Assembly: GCA_021464245.1 (NCBI GenBank)
Contig: JADCRB010000124.1
Location: forward strand, 248,001-312,000
Direction of reading: 5' to 3'
Source of the DNA: Carallia brachiata
Lineage: Eukaryota; Streptophyta; Magnoliopsida; Malpighiales; Rhizophoraceae
DNA: 64,000 nucleotides
The stretch's first letter is position 1. Every line of letters starts with the position of its first letter. The notes beneath the pieces were generated by a model. The model made no database searches. It saw only the letters and a list, made by a program, of their open reading frames with translations, and was not told the DNA's origin. This document shows, in pieces, positions 20,140 through 33,407 of the stretch. Made by a program: the position numbers and the translations under genes.

Positions 20140-23100
20140 ATGGAGATGTTCTACATGATAGTGTTCGGGGGACTGGCAGCGGTGGTTGCAGCACTCGAAT
20201 TCACAAAAACTGGGAGAGACCGGGTGAACACTTCCTCCACTTTCAATTCTTTCAAGAACAATTACCTCCTCGTCTACTCTCTCATGATGGGTACGCCCAC
20301 AAACCCCCCTAGATCTGAATCTGAGAATCTGGATCTGATCGTTCTTTTTTTTTTTTGTTTCTTTCTTCTTTGTTTTTTTGGATCACAAGACCAGCCTGCA
20401 TTGTCATTCAATTTCCACCTGATCCTGAGAGTGGCACATAACATTTTTGTGTGTAGATCTCTAGTGTTTGGCGAATGATTTTATTTATTAATTGTCTGCT
20501 TTGTCAGTCTCGCCATCTTCTGCGAACTGATTTTTTTTTTCATTGTTTTTTTTTTCGTTTGTGGGCATCAGCTGGAGATTGGCTGCAGGGTCCCTACGTG
20601 TACTACCTGTACAGTCAATATGGATACGGAAAGGGCGATATTGGTCAGCTCTTTATTGCTGGATTTGGATCCTCAATGCTTTTTGGTACCATCGTTGGTT
20701 CTCTTGCTGATCAACAGTGAGACTTAGATTCCCCCCTCCCTTTTCTTTGACCTTTTTTTTTTTTTCTTTGGGCTGATTTACCTGCTACCTTATAATACCA
20801 TGTTGTGGACTTCATTTTTTTAATTTTCTTTTTTTTTGGGGGGGTGCTAAATATACAGGGGTCGGAAGAGAGCATGTGTTACTTACTGCATAACCTACAT
20901 ACTGAGCTGCATCACCAAACATTCCCCTCAGTACAAAGTTTTGATGTTGGGTCGTGTTTTGGGAGGCATTGCCACTTCTCTTCTCTTTTCTGCCTTTGAG
21001 TCTTGGCTTGTCGCTGAGCACTTTAAGGTGCGTTTACTAGTGTTTTTTTCATTCTATACGTTATTGTTTGTGTTGAGATCTGACATTTTATGTCTTCTTT
21101 GAATACTTCAGTTCAGGTGTGAAAGTGCTTGAAAGATTTTAGTGATGCTTTTTCATGAGATCGCTTAAATCGTGTACACGTATGCAACAATCGTCAGATC
21201 ATGGTTACTAGTCAATAGGACATAGGATTGCTTTTACCCTTTATCATGAACTTACTATGATTAGCTAGAATATGGTTTAAATTGGATGGTTCTTTTTTGT
21301 TGGAGTCTTCTTTTCTGCAGGTTCGGTTCGTCTGCTTAATTCTTTGAGACTCGTTGGACTGTGTTTGAAATATTTCTTGATTCTTACAGGAAATATTTTC
21401 TTTATTTATCTCTACCATTCTTTTCTTCTCTTGATGACTTCTTATAATTCTGCAGAGGGGTTTTGATCCACAATGGTTGTCAGTAACATTTTCTAAGGCA
21501 ATCTTTTTCGGGAATGGTTTAGTTGCCATAGTATCTGGTTTGTTTGGTAATGTACTGGTAGATACCTTGTCGCTCGGGCCAGTTGCTCCATTTGATGCTG
21601 CATCGTGCTTTCTTGCAATTGGCATGGCAATTATACTCTCATCATGGAGTGAAAATTATGGTGACCCTTCTGAAAACAAGGATTTGCTTACCCAGTTCAA
21701 GGGTGCTGCTGTTGCCATTGCTTCTGGTGAATCCTTATTCTTGCATTTCAGATTTAGCTTGGTACATTCTGATGAAATTCTTGTCCTTAAAACTTGCATT
21801 CTCCTTTACACATCGTCAATTCTACATTTTATAAATTGATTTGGTAACCTGTTTTTATCATAGAAACGAACATATGCAAATTCCACTTCAACTTGCGTGT
21901 TGGTTCAGGTCCCATAATCTGGATGATTCTTTACTTGTTGGAAGATTTGGTCAACTGAGTCCTTTACAATCTATTGTAGAGATATACTTTGTGTACATCA
22001 TATATGAACCCATTTCCTTTTTAATCTCCCGGAAGAACTTCTGTTGACATTTGTTCCACATGGAATCAGATGAGAAGATTGCATTGCTGGGTGCCATACA
22101 GTCCCTATTTGAAGGTTCAATGTACACCTTTGTGTTCCTGTGGACTCCTGCTCTGAGCTCAAATGGTGAGGAAATTCCTCACGGATTCATTTTCGCAACA
22201 TTCATGTTGTCTTCAATGCTGGGAAGCTCTGTAGCTTCTCGAGTGATGGCTCGCTCATCCCTTAAAGTTGAGAGCTATATGCAGATAGTTTTCGTGATTT
22301 CTGCTGCTTCCCTTCTGCTTCCTGTTGTAACAAGCGTATGTGTTTTGCGTTCTAACTATGTAGTTCTGCCATGTAATGCTCATAGTTGAAAAAATATGAC
22401 TTTTTTGTTTCTTTTTTTTTTATGAGCAAAAATATGACTGTTGATTACTTGATTTCGAGCAGTTCCTGTTAGCACCCACTGGAGCGAAAGGTGGGAGCAT
22501 CTCATTTTCTGGGTGCGTTCAGCTCCTTGGCTTCTGTGCCTTTGAGGCATGTGTGGGAATATTCTGGCCATCTATCATGAAGATGAGGTCCCAGTATATT
22601 CCCGAAGAGGCTAGAAGCACCATCATGAATTTCTTCCGCATTCCTCTGAACATATTTGTCTGTGTTGTTCTGTACAACGTGAGTCTCTTACTTGTATAAT
22701 GTCATCATTGTTTATTGTTATATTTGCATTAATAACTCTTGATTCAATTGTGGTTGCAAGTAATTACGGGTGTGCAGTCAGCTGCATAAATGAATTATGG
22801 ATTTTGTTTGTATTCATGGCGCTGATTGCCTTTCTTTCAAAGGTTGACGCATTTCCCATCATCGTCATGTTTGGCATGTGCTCCATCTTTCTCTTTGTGG
22901 CGTTTCTGTTGCAGAGGCGGCTCATGGTTATTGCAGAGAACCAAAGATCAAGTAAGTTATCCATTTGCCAAGTGTGCCTGTTTCATTGACTCTTGTATAG
23001 CACCTTGAGTTGATTTGGTTCTAGCTCAAAAGTCATTCAAAACTCAAGATCTAGTAATCTTTGTCTATTTGAATTATAATTTTGCTCAACACATGACATT

Positions 23101-23258
23101 TTATTTGGACAAGTGAGTATAAGTTTTCCATCTTGATGATGCTGCCAATGGCAAAAGTTGCACCTGCTTTGAATTATGAGTATTCTACCATTGCAGAATC
23201 TGAAGATTGGACGGCAATGAAGGAGCGGGACACAGAGTCAGAGCCATTGAATGTCTGA
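20140..23258 (+). CDS. MFSD5/MOT2-type major facilitator transporter, 8 exons
   Basis: Exons 20140-20290, 20572-20716, 20859-21027, 21456-21726, 22070-22335, 22463-22678, 22843-22951 and 23197-23258 join in phase to about 462 residues. The protein is highly hydrophobic. It has the family start (EMFYMIVFGGLAAVVAALEF), SLMMAGDWLQGPYVYYLYSQYG, the loop motif GSLADQQGRKRAC after TM3, GRVLGGIATSLLFSAFESWLV, and later WTPALSS and GIFWPSIMKMRSQYIPEE. This is the MFS_5 (MFSD5) group, whose Chlamydomonas member MOT2 transports molybdate; from memory Arabidopsis At1g64650 and At4g27720 are close relatives. Substrate in this plant is inferred only. The C-terminal tail is cytosolic-type and charged. No frame breaks were seen. 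Confidence 0.92.
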
Positions 23259-25098
23259 TTTTGGAGATATAAGCCTGTGCAATTTTTTGGAATTTCTGTA
23301 TTCACTCTTTCTCTGATGTTGCAACATGGTAACTGTTTACATTGCAATCAATGAGAGAGGAGATTTGAATAATTCTACTTGATAAGGGCTTAAAGGAATC
23401 TTCCATGGGCAAAGATGCGATGGAAAGTAAAGTAAAGAAATGAATTTTAGGTATATATGGTATATTGATAGGAATTACTGCTTTTGGGTCTTCCCTTCTG
23501 GTCAGATTGAACTGGTCTTCGACTGTAGAATTTTTATGGTTCTATTAGTAGTGAACATTCTAGCTTTTTGGAATTCTGTTACTGGCTATCTCAATTGTTT
23601 AGCCATGTTCTGTTTTAATTTTCTTTACAGCAATCCTTGAATGTTTCAAACTTTATACGTGTAACCATGCCGTAATTCTTGTGGGGATTTCCTCACATTT
23701 TGATTTGAATTTTAATTATTTTATCTATTCTTTGTCCACAGTTTGCAGAAATTAGTGTCAATGAGGCAACTACTGCAATACTAGAGTTGATGTAATGTTA
23801 CAGTCAATCCTTTCTCCAGGTCTATGGGAATATGGTAGTATCAGGGATCTTGAAACCAAACCTTTTTCAAAGTAAATTCAAGGCGCAATTGGAGCAGCTT
23901 TTTCTCTAGAGCTAATAGTCTAATCATCCGAGTTTATTCTCAAGTTAAATTAACAATGAATGATCAACGTTGCCCCCAAGCACGTGGCAGGAGCGATTTA
24001 AGCATTCAGCTATTTCTGGCTAAAATTAACGCGACAATTTGAAATTTGTAGTGGGGTTGCGAGCTACGGAAAGTAGAGGAATCTTCTTCTCGGAAAATAA
24101 TCAGTTGGAGAAAATGCTTGACATTAGTTGATTTGAGTTTCTCTCTGCTTGGTTAAATGATTCAACCGTTTGAACAGCCAATGTTTCACTTTCACACCAG
24201 CAAGGACAGCACATTCCTTTCCGGTCTGCCACAAACTTTTGTTTATAGATTCCAACCTTGCATGTGCCCCATTTTTGAGTCAAGCATGGCTATGATCAAC
24301 CAACTGGCTCACGTGCCATTATTGCCTTATTATCCATTTCTGCCCAACTTTAACCCAAAAGTTGACGAATTTCCCGTTCTAGCCTTGCTATTCTGGGCGG
24401 TGAAAACAAGATATTGCATTTTTTTTTTTGGACCAAAACAAGATTTGCATTAAAGACATATTTAATCTGATATGTTATGACAGCAAGTAGATTTCACTCC
24501 AAGCCTCTCATCGAAGGTCCGCTAGAAACAAGTCAGATGATCTCCACCATTCATTTCCTTTAACGTCTTCATTGGACACATCATATGGTTTGGCCATTGA
24601 AATAGTTCAAGTTACGTCACATAAACTTGGAAGTATGTGTGAACCAAGAGTCGGCGCACGGGGTAAAGTGAGCAAGATTTGATCTAATAGGTTGCATGTT
24701 CGAATCTCAATCTAAGCTATTGGTCTCTAGTAAGACGGTATATTATGTTCTAGAACCTCATTCTGTGGTAATATTTAAACTTCGATTCCAACATAAGTAT
24801 AGCAAAACTGTCTCTAGATATGAATAGATACACAAAACACAATATGTCTTGATAAGTATAGGTTTAACTCCTCTTCTTACCCTTTTTTCGCATTAAAAAA
24901 AAAACCCCCCAACTTGAAGTATATATAACCGATGAGAGGGGCATCCAAGTGAAATCGCTGTAAGCTTGTTCGTTTCTGCTCTTCCACAATGTGTCCATAG
25001 GTGCTTGATATGCACCAATAAGATTTCGCCTTGACTTCATTGTGTCCTCCCTCACTTCCAAATTTCAGAAAGAAAAGTAGTTTTGGGCACAGGGTGAG
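23259..25098. other. Intergenic region between transporter and phytocyanin genes
   Basis: The first few hundred bases are probably 3' UTR. A block at 24645-24725 has a B-box-like TGTTCGAATCTC and could be a decayed SINE or tRNA-like sequence. A CACGTG core (24311-24316) is present. The frame at 24157-24453 (+) has no recognisable domain. Confidence 0.35.
24645..24740 (+). mobile_element. Possible SINE-like fragment
   Basis: GCACGGGGTAAAGTGAGCAAG is followed at tRNA-like distance by GGTTGCATGTTCGAATCTC, which fits a pol III B box; the A box is poor. There is no clear A tail or target duplication, so this is tentative. Confidence 0.3.
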
Positions 25099-25847
25099 AT
25101 GGCCAATCTTACAAGTCCTAAATTGCATGTCCTGTATGCTTTTCAGGTTCTTGTGTTGGTGCAAATCCAAGTTTCCTGCTATCAATACAAAGTTGGAGAC
25201 TTGGATGCTTGGGGCATTCCCACTTCAGAAAACCCACAAGTCTACGCCTATTGGTCTAAATATCATGCCCTCAAGATTGGAGATTCTCTTTGTAAGTCCC
25301 TCTTCATCGCTCTTTCTTCTCCATGGTCCTTTTGTTCTTTCTTATTCCAAAACATGACTAACATTAGCAATCTAGGATTGTTTTCTTCTCTCTTTTTTGG
25401 TTGCCCATACATGAAGTAAGAAGCTATTTCTCACAAAGTCGCTCCTAATTTACAGTGTTCTTGTACCCACCAAGTCAAGATTCAGTGATTCAGGTGACAG
25501 AACAAAACCACAATTCCTGCAACCTGACAGATCCAATCTTATACATGAGCGATGGAAATTCTCTGTTCAACATTACTGCATATGGAGATTTTTACTTCAC
25601 CAGCGGGGTTCCGGGGCACTGCGAAAAGAAACAGAAGCTCGCGGTATCTGTGCTTTCAGGGAATGGTTCGGCAAACTCTCCCTCTTATGGTCCTGGTGGT
25701 GCATTGCCTGATACTGCGCCTTCCTATCCTGTTGTGTTCGGCTCAATCCCACTTCCACCCTCTTCTTCACCAGCATCCAGATTTTCACTACCCTTATCAG
25801 CCATGACCGGAGCAGCAATTTCTGCAATTATCAATCGCATCCTGTAA
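25099..25847 (+). CDS. ENODL8: Early nodulin-like phytocyanin (ENODL8-like), 2 exons
   Basis: Exons 25099-25291 and 25456-25847 give about 194 residues. The N-terminus has a hydrophobic secretion segment (about 8-26). A plastocyanin-like domain follows (about 28-130), with YQYKVGDLDAWGIP, KIGDSLLFLYPPSQDSV, NSCNLTDPILYMSDGNS and FYFTSGVPGHCEKKQKLAVSV. The first copper His is replaced (DSV instead of an HNV-type motif) and the axial Met/Gln region is KKQ, so blue-copper binding is unlikely, as in other ENODL proteins. The two Cys for the disulfide are present. A Pro/Ser/Ala-rich linker and hydrophobic C-terminus suggest arabinogalactan glycosylation and a GPI anchor at the plasma membrane. The intron position in the domain matches the family. 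Assignment to ENODL8 rests on remembered sequence style and gene neighbourhood. Confidence 0.88.
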
Positions 25848-26883
25848 ATGGATATGAATTACAATACCCCAAAACGAGGGTTAGATGAATTCGTTGGTTT
25901 ATTTTATCAATTTTATTGGTTTTAAAGCATTGGCATATTGGTTGGCATATACAAATTTTGGCCTTGTAATTCTTTGTTTTTTTTTTTTTTTTTTTTTAGC
26001 AACACCTTGTAATTCTTTTACCTGACTAAAACAGAATAAATTAAAATAAAATTGTCGAAATTCTGGACTAACTTCTTCTTTAAAGTTCTTTTTGTACGGG
26101 GGTTGAAACTTTTGGTTTCAACATTAAGGCTACTTTCCTTTAATCTAATTCCACCACATGACTTTCTTCTAAACAAATATATAAAAATACCTAATTTATC
26201 CAATGAAATTTAACAGCACAATTTTTTTTATTTTAAATTTTATATCACTGTTTAAGTGAAACCCAGTTTCCATGTCAAAATATTAAACTTCAAATAGAGA
26301 AAGGGTGCATATCACCGCCTCGTATAATTGCCACGGCGCACTCTGCTTGACTACTTTTGTTTAATTAATTAATTAATTTTCAATTGCCAGCTGCTTCCGG
26401 ACGTTTTGCCGACAGCACAGTACTTACTGTTTTTGCCCTCATTCTCTATAGCACACGATTTGCACAACAAATACACGCGTAATTTTGTCATGTAATTTGC
26501 TGCTCTTTCTGTTTTATGCTTAACGTGCGAGGCACAAGTGGAATTTGATCCCGACAACTGAACGGAGACGACTACTTGGGTACAAAAAAGCTTGTGACTA
26601 AAGAACTTGAAAACAATAATTACACCACTTTGGCGAGAACGAAGCCCACGCTTTCATCTATTGCATTTCCACAACATCTCCTCTTTCTACGCTACACGGG
26701 ACCTAATCAGAACATGGTTGATGGTAGTGGAACATAAGCAAATCTACCCAGGTCTCCTATAAATAAAAAGGTAACCTATCATGTAAACCGAAGCAGGTTG
26801 CAGTTCCGTACAAACTCCAGCACCAAGATCCAAAAAAAACCATCACAAACTGAGGTACCGGCATTTTATAAATCAGATACCTA
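25848..26883. other. Convergent intergenic region between ENODL and MTA
   Basis: Holds the 3' UTRs of two convergent genes. A poly-T of about 20 bases is at 25977-25998, and a TTAATTAATTAATTAATT stretch is at 26361-26378. No other gene was recognised. Confidence 0.4.
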
Positions 26884-29800
26884 TCAGCTGACCATACTGG
26901 CATCTACGGCCATTGGCTTTGACTCAGAACCATAGGTTGTCATTGGGGCTGCATGCTCTGTAAACGGTGTTGCTGTGGGCTTTGATTCTGTCGATGCAAA
27001 AGGGCTCCTCATTTGAGGAGCGGACGACTCCACTTCCATCGCAGAAGCACGAGGAGGGGAGAGGGGCTGTACCACAACATCTGGGTAAGCAGCCTTAAAT
27101 CTTGCTCGCAGGCCTTCGTCAACCAAACGCACTCCATCCAATTGATTACCAAGTGACATCCACCTGATACAGAACCACAACTTTGATTCAAAAGGGTCCC
27201 AAGTGAGATGACCTGGTTTGGACATCTTTTAATTTTTTTTAGCAGTAATGGTCAATCTTACAGCAGAACAAGAAATGTGCAAGAGCAACATCAATAAAAA
27301 TACTTATTTAGGGATGGGAATGAGGGCATTCAGACCGGGGCAAAGTTATAATCCCCACATTTTAGTGAAACCGTCATCCAATTCCCGCCCCCAAAATGAC
27401 TTCCGGAAAAACTTTGCATAATGGGTATTTTATATCAGCTAAAAGACACTAAGATGCAAAACATAGATATGATTAAGGAAAGCATACCCGGCATGAGTGT
27501 TGTGCATGCGAGCAAACAATTCCAACTTTCTTGTCCTTGGACTTATCCTCTCCAGCATAGGGTACATCTACAAGTTCATTTCTCCATATTAGCTAAGTTT
27601 ATATCCGATAAGCCCGTAATTCTAATTGTTCCAGAAGCACTTGAGACTTGAGAAGATAAGAAAATGACAATCTAAAACTTCGAATCTATGAAAAAAGATC
27701 TCAGTAAGACAGCACTGCAATATCTAGACTGCTGTAAGATGAAAGGGAATGGCAGATTCATTATCATTATGGAAGCAACATTAAGAAGAGAAGAATACCA
27801 AAAAGCAAACAAACAAACAAACAAACAAAAGAATTGGAGTATGAGTGCAAGATCTTATTAGTGTAATGTTGATAGACACCTCATCTGGCTTACGGCTTGT
27901 CTCTCGAACCTCAGCAACGATGACATCGGTATCAATGTTTCTGTTCACTTCTGGATTCCCCTTTATTCCAACAAGGCAATGCTCCTTGCTGTGGTTGAGC
28001 CAATGCCCCGTCCGGCCTGTTCTAATTATTCGCTGAAGTTGATTAGTCTTTACCCAAATGATCTCCTCAACGCGTTTGTAACCCCAGAGCTCTAAACTGA
28101 AAGAATCATCATGATAAACCAATTAGCAACATCGCCATGTAATTTAAGACTCTAAGAAGATATTTTTAATTGTCCAGTCAAGATGATTCATCAACATTAG
28201 TGGTAAATACATAGTGCAGACAAAACGCACCACTCACGCCCAAGTTCCATTGCACGTCCAGTAACCCAAAGGAAAATCAGACCATCAGTCTGCAACACAG
28301 GGACATTAAGATTGCGCATTTCATCATCAGCCATCGTCCCATAAGGCAATTCCATATGAATGTCCCATGGTGGATCAGCCATTATGACTCCAAATTGCCC
28401 TAAAATTTCCATTTTGAAGGTACGAATATCACAGTTGATCCATTGTGGTTCACCAAGCTCTACTTCTGAGCAATATTCAGCGCGCTTTAAAGGCTTGGGT
28501 GGAGGAAGAGCTGCAGAACCCATCATCATGGGGACATCGGGTGTCGGGTCAAGCTCATAATGAACATACTTGCAGGTCTATCAGGAAAAGAAACTTCAGT
28601 CATTGGTAACTGAAAGTTGTATGAAGAAGTTTCACAAAGAGCCTGAGCATAGGTAAAACAAATTTACCTTCATGTGGCGGCAAGTATCTAGAAAAGAACA
28701 GTCCCCTTGACTGATGTCTGTATGAGCAGCAATAATACGTCGAAAATGAACCTGCAGGCCGTTGAAGTGGTCAAATCAATAAACCATAGTAGGTTTTGGT
28801 CAAGGTAAGACTTCAAAGAGATCACCACAAAGGGAAGGCTTAATGTATGTGAATTGATCTCAAGAGAAGTCCGGAAGATGAAAAACATAAGTTTTGTTGA
28901 GCAAAAGAGTCATCTTTCCCGCAAAAGAGTCAAGATTAAAAACATTGATCTCAGGATATATGTGCTTAAAATATAGGTACATTGACAGCCTAAACAAGCA
29001 GCAATAGAACCCTTCACATCTCCCGCAGTGACACTGAGAATCAAATGGCACAAGCAGAGGCAAAAGGGTGCTGAATGTATCTTGCATTCTCTTCATTCAT
29101 CTACATTTTTGCATGTCTATGCGGCTATGAACATTGAGTGCTCAACCACCAAAAAATTAGATCAAGAAGCCTTAACAGTCCAGCAGAAGTATCTACCGGA
29201 CACAATTTTACCGCGAACCATTACTCGCATCACATAAAAGATGCTCCCATGCCAACAAAATCCTATGATCCAACCAAATGACCTATGTCCACTAATTTGT
29301 ATGTGTTCTATGCTACTAAACAATATAACACAATGTATTTCTCACTGACCTTATCACAGGCCATATAAGAGCCAGATTGGCGTCTGCAATCATCTTTTGT
29401 TAAAGCTGAACAATAGAACTTCAGCTGAGGACCTCCTTTAGTTTTGAACTGAAGAAATATTTCAAAAATGTGATTAAAAGGTAATCACAGTATCGAATGA
29501 AAAACTAGGAGGAAAATGAAGCCGGAAAAAAAAAAAAAAGCTACTGAATATCTTATGTACCCTGGCAGCCACAGCAGTCTCTCTTGCAGTAGGCTTTTGA
29601 AGGAGATTCAAAAGCTCCTCTCCGGTCTTTGATTTCTGCATCTCCCTAAATGACTTCTTATTCAGCAAAGCCTCCAAATCCTTCATATCATCCTCCTCAG
29701 TCCTTGGCTTTTGCTGCTGCTGCTGCTGTGCGGTTATTTGCATATTACTTGGTCCCAATGGTGGCCTGGGCATCATCCCTCTTTGCCCCATAATCATCCC

Positions 29801-30751
29801 TCTCGAACCTATCATCCCTCCTCTCGGCGGTCCACTCCACATTTCCCCACCAGGTCCACCCCCCATCCACATATCTCCAGGCATTGGCCGCTGCACCATT
29901 GGCCCTCCCATCCCGAAAATCCCATTGCTATTCACATCAACCCCACTACTAATAATCTCGTTCCGGTTCTGACTCTGATTTAAATCACTGGAATTCGACA
30001 ATTCCAACTGCTGTTGATATTGTGCACTTTCAGGCAATTCTTTCACTAGCCTAGTACGGTCAATGTTCAATACCATCACTCTAGACTTACCACTAACCAC
30101 GAATTCCTCAAGCTCGATCCCACGGTTCTCCTCCGCCATAGACCTCAAAGCCATCTCCACCGCCAGAATGGCGCCGGAATCTCCTCCCACCTCCCTAAGC
30201 GCCGCTTTCTCTGCGGGCGTGGCATTCTGGTCATTCTCCAGCTTCCTCAACACCGTCGACGAGTCAATCGGATCAAAGGGCACCCTCTGCAGCAAACACT
30301 CCGCCACCATTACCCTAACAACCAACAACGGGCTGCCACCACCCTCGTCGATGCCGAATTTCTCGTCGCCGGCATCGGATTTCGCGCTTTCGATCTTGGA
30401 AATGGAGAGAGTGTCGCGAGGGCCAGAAGGGTCCTTCGTTTGGTTGGAAATTTCAAGGGGCTTTTCTGTGGGAGCCGGGAGAGGGCGCGTGGGGGTAAAG
30501 GGCTTGTTGCTAAAGGCGGATGCGATTCGGAGAGAGAGGTCGAGAGATGAGACGATGTTTGGGACCAGAGACTGCAGGGAAGCCAAGAGCTCCAACTGGG
30601 TCGCGTGCTGGGCTTCAATGCGGGATTCCAGCTGAGAACGAAGTCTCTTGATTTTCGCCACCGTTGTGTCGTCGTCGTCGTCGCCGTTGTTGTTGTTGTT
30701 GTTGGCGGTGGCTGCGGCGGCGTTTCTGTTGCCGTCCGAGTGGTCCTCCAT
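26884..30751 (-). CDS. MTA: MTA, m6A mRNA methyltransferase catalytic subunit (METTL3 orthologue), 7 exons
   Basis: Minus-strand exons 29561-30751, 29350-29448, 28668-28751, 28231-28577, 27880-28096, 27488-27567 and 26884-27163 join in phase to about 765 residues. The first exon is long and encodes a low-complexity Asn/Asp start, a leader with coiled-coil-like helices and a Gly/Met/Pro-rich segment (about 290-345). Exons 2-4 carry CCCH-type zinc motifs (CSFLDTC...C...H). The MT-A70 domain follows with catalytic DPPW at about 526-529, the LPYGTM loop, [12 protein letters not shown], the [20 protein letters not shown] loop and NPEVNRN. MTA acts in the nucleus with MTB, FIP37 and VIR to write N6-methyladenosine on mRNA. 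The ATG at 30751 is preceded only by a GTG in frame. Catalytic residues look intact. Confidence 0.96.
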
Positions 30752-32640
30752 TAATATTCTCTTCTTTTTGTTCACTGAAAGACCGTTTTGCGGATTGGTG
30801 GGTTGCCGGGCGATGCCAAAGCTCCAGGTTCTGCTCTGCTAGGCACCGGGGCCTCAGGGGCCGGAGGAGGGTTTAAGAAAGAACGCAGACGAATTAAACA
30901 AACTGGTGATAAATAATTAAATATTGTTTTCACCCCCGAGAAAAAACTAAATATTGATAGGATACGACGACGCTTTGTCCAACGTCGAACTGTGTGCAAA
31001 TTGTACAGAGTCTTTTGCTCTTGCTTTAATAATTACGATTGTAATTAAATTCCATTAGGACCAACGCTTCCTTTTTAATGACTGTTTAGGAAAGGCCTGA
31101 CAGCTAACCAATTGGGACGTCAACAGGAAAAAAAATAATGATAAAAGGAACCAATTGACGGCTGCACTGCACATCTGCTCATATCTCAACCGCAACGTGT
31201 GGGCTTGGTCCGACAAGATCAAGAGAGGAGACTGTTGGGCCCAACTTAATGCAACACAATCTTCAAAGCCTATCAATGGGTTCGTCCTGGGTTTATACCC
31301 AATAAGATTAACTTACAAAAGCGTATCAGTACTTGTCCTTCTAAATTCCTTTTGCCTCGATAAACTCCAGTAGGTTTCTAAGAAAAAAATTTACCGGTAG
31401 CATTTCGGACAGGGTTCGAATACTTTTAGGCGTAAGGTGAAATTAAATATAATTATTTTTATATAATTATCAAAATAACTTAGTAATTTTTAATAGACAC
31501 TTAGAACTCAAAAGTTTGTCCCTCCCTTATTTAGTGTAATGACTCTTGTTTATTATGCATAATAAATGTGGAGTAATCTTTAATAACGGGATTGTAGAGT
31601 GTTATTCATATTTTTTTTTTTTTTTTTTTACTTGAAAAAAAAACAAAAAACCTGATCTCTCATAGACAAGTCACCATCTTTAATGCAGTTTTCTTGTGGG
31701 AACTTGATTGACTTATTCGTCCTTCTAAACTCAAAGGATTGGATTGAAGCTATCCACATTTTACAGGCGACAATATTGAAAAAAAAAAAAAAAAATCCGC
31801 CTCGATGCGATGAAGTCCTCAAAGTAAATCTCAAACAGAACTATAATATCATTTGAGCATATACCTAAGTAGATTCTAGATAAGTGAGGCTTGGTGGTTA
31901 AAAGTAATTGGTATTTATGGAAATCTATCCATTTGGAAGGAATCGAGTTGGCCGTGGGGTCTCCAAATTTGTCATATCATGCATGGACTGGTCCAAAGTC
32001 TACTTGATCGACTTCAATCTCATACCAAAATGATTCTAATAAAGATCAAATTCACACTGTGTTGAGTCATTATGCAAGGTCATTTTAATAAGAAAGCATT
32101 ATATAACAACAAAGTCATATGAATCGTTGTAATATTAAAATTTTTTAAAAAATATTAATTACCGTTGAATAAATTTTATGGTGGTCTTATTGTTACTTAA
32201 AATTAATATACAGAATAAAATTCATATTAATAAAGCTTAACTTGCCAGCGAGCAATGTAGAAATAGGAACGGGGGGTGGGGGGGGGGAACTTTGAGTGCA
32301 TGCAGCCAGGGGCCATCAATGAATGAATGAAGCCACACTAGGCTGCTACCATATTAATCACTATTACTAATATTCAGCAGATATTATTAAGCATAGATTA
32401 TATGTCAGTGAGGTAAGACCATGTTTATGTTTATGGGTTGGTTTTTTTTTTTTTTTTCCTTTACTATTACAGTCTTCTTTTTTCTGTTTTCAAACTTTTA
32501 TTTTTTTATTCAAAGAAAATATAAGAAGTAGTAGCATTGTAATTTTGATGGACAATCAATCTGACAAAGCACAGCTCCCAGTTATAGCTTTGGACTGCTA
32601 ACTTGTCATCGTTCTAATCAGAAACCCACCAAACTCCTCC
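30752..32640. other. Intergenic region between divergent MTA and Yippee-like genes
   Basis: Shared 5' flank of two divergent genes. Long poly-T (31611-31630) and poly-A (31780-31795) runs and a G-run at about 32270-32290 are present. A weak B-box-like GGTTCGAATAC is at about 31413. No gene was recognised. Confidence 0.4.
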
Positions 32641-33407
32641 TGACACAACACAACTGAAAGCAACAGAACCCTAAAACTCTCTCTCTCTCTCTCTCTCTCA
32701 ATCTATAGCCTTCTAAAAACCTACACTACGCACCCTCATTACTTGCGATGGCGAAGCAAGCAGGTTTGTTTTGAGTTCCATTTTAATTTGTTTCACTGGT
32801 AAATCTTTAGATACGCCGTTCAAAACCAAGTTCATAGTCATTGAGCAGAATTCTGATCAATTGGAAAGAGTAATAATAATAAAAAAAAAAAGTTTTCCCT
32901 TTGGAGTTGAAGATGTGCGGTTGACTTAAGTAATTGCGATTTTAAAATTCGTATGAGTTGAAGAATTTCTGGGCTTCGCTTCTTTCTTGCTCCCGATCAC
33001 GATTCATGAGTCATTCTCCAATTTGCGTGTTTCTGTTCTGATTTTCTGGCTTTCTTGACACTCATGCTGTATCCATTAGTTATTGCTAAATCCTTGACAA
33101 AGATTATTTCTTTTGACAAAAAAAAAAAAAAAGTTATGATCTTTCTATTTTTCTTTCTTTTTTTTGACTATTCTGTTTTATGCCGTGCTGCAGATGCTTT
33201 TTCGAAGAAAAATTAGCAGATGATAGTTGTATTAGCTTGTTGATTGAGAAAGTAAGCTTCTTTTTTTAGGGCGTTTAATCATTCTTTAAATCTTGATTTT
33301 TTTTTTCAGTGGAATAATATCATTTTTTGTAATTTTTATAGAGAGGATCTTGGTTTGGTTGAACTGGTGTTACTGGTTGGCTATTAAGTCTTGGTATAGC
33401 ATCAGCA
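32641..33407 (+). promoter_or_regulatory. 5' UTR of the Yippee-like gene with introns and a CT repeat
   Basis: A (CT)n microsatellite (about 32676-32700) is followed by a leader exon ending at 32763 before a GT. A second leader exon appears to start at 33194 after TGCTGCAG and to end near 33252. A third starts at about 33340 after TTTTTATAG and contains the main ATG. The first leader ATG (32748) opens a 12-codon upstream frame. Confidence 0.5.
32748..33216 (+). other. Spliced upstream ORF of 12 codons
   Basis: ATG at 32748 runs through 32763, then after splicing from 33194 to a TAG at 33214-33216. The peptide would be MAKQADAFSKKN. It depends on the inferred leader splice; conservation is unknown. 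Confidence 0.35.

Noticed and set aside
21212..21625. 137-codon antisense frame in the transporter gene
   Set aside because: Lies across an intron and exon 4 of the MFS gene on the opposite strand; shadow.
24660..24725. Possible tRNA gene from the GTTCGAATC box
   Set aside because: No acceptor stem, anticodon arm or proper A box; at best a SINE-like fragment.
27805..27830. AAAC microsatellite considered as a CRISPR-like or functional array
   Set aside because: Simple sequence repeat in an MTA intron, no spacers.
29474..29560. Extension of MTA exon 1 past the splice donor
   Set aside because: Reads through GTACATAAG into poly-A intron sequence; the next exon continues the family sequence in phase.
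30063..30635. 190-codon antisense frame over MTA exon 1
   Set aside because: Shadow of a long coding exon with biased composition; no domain.
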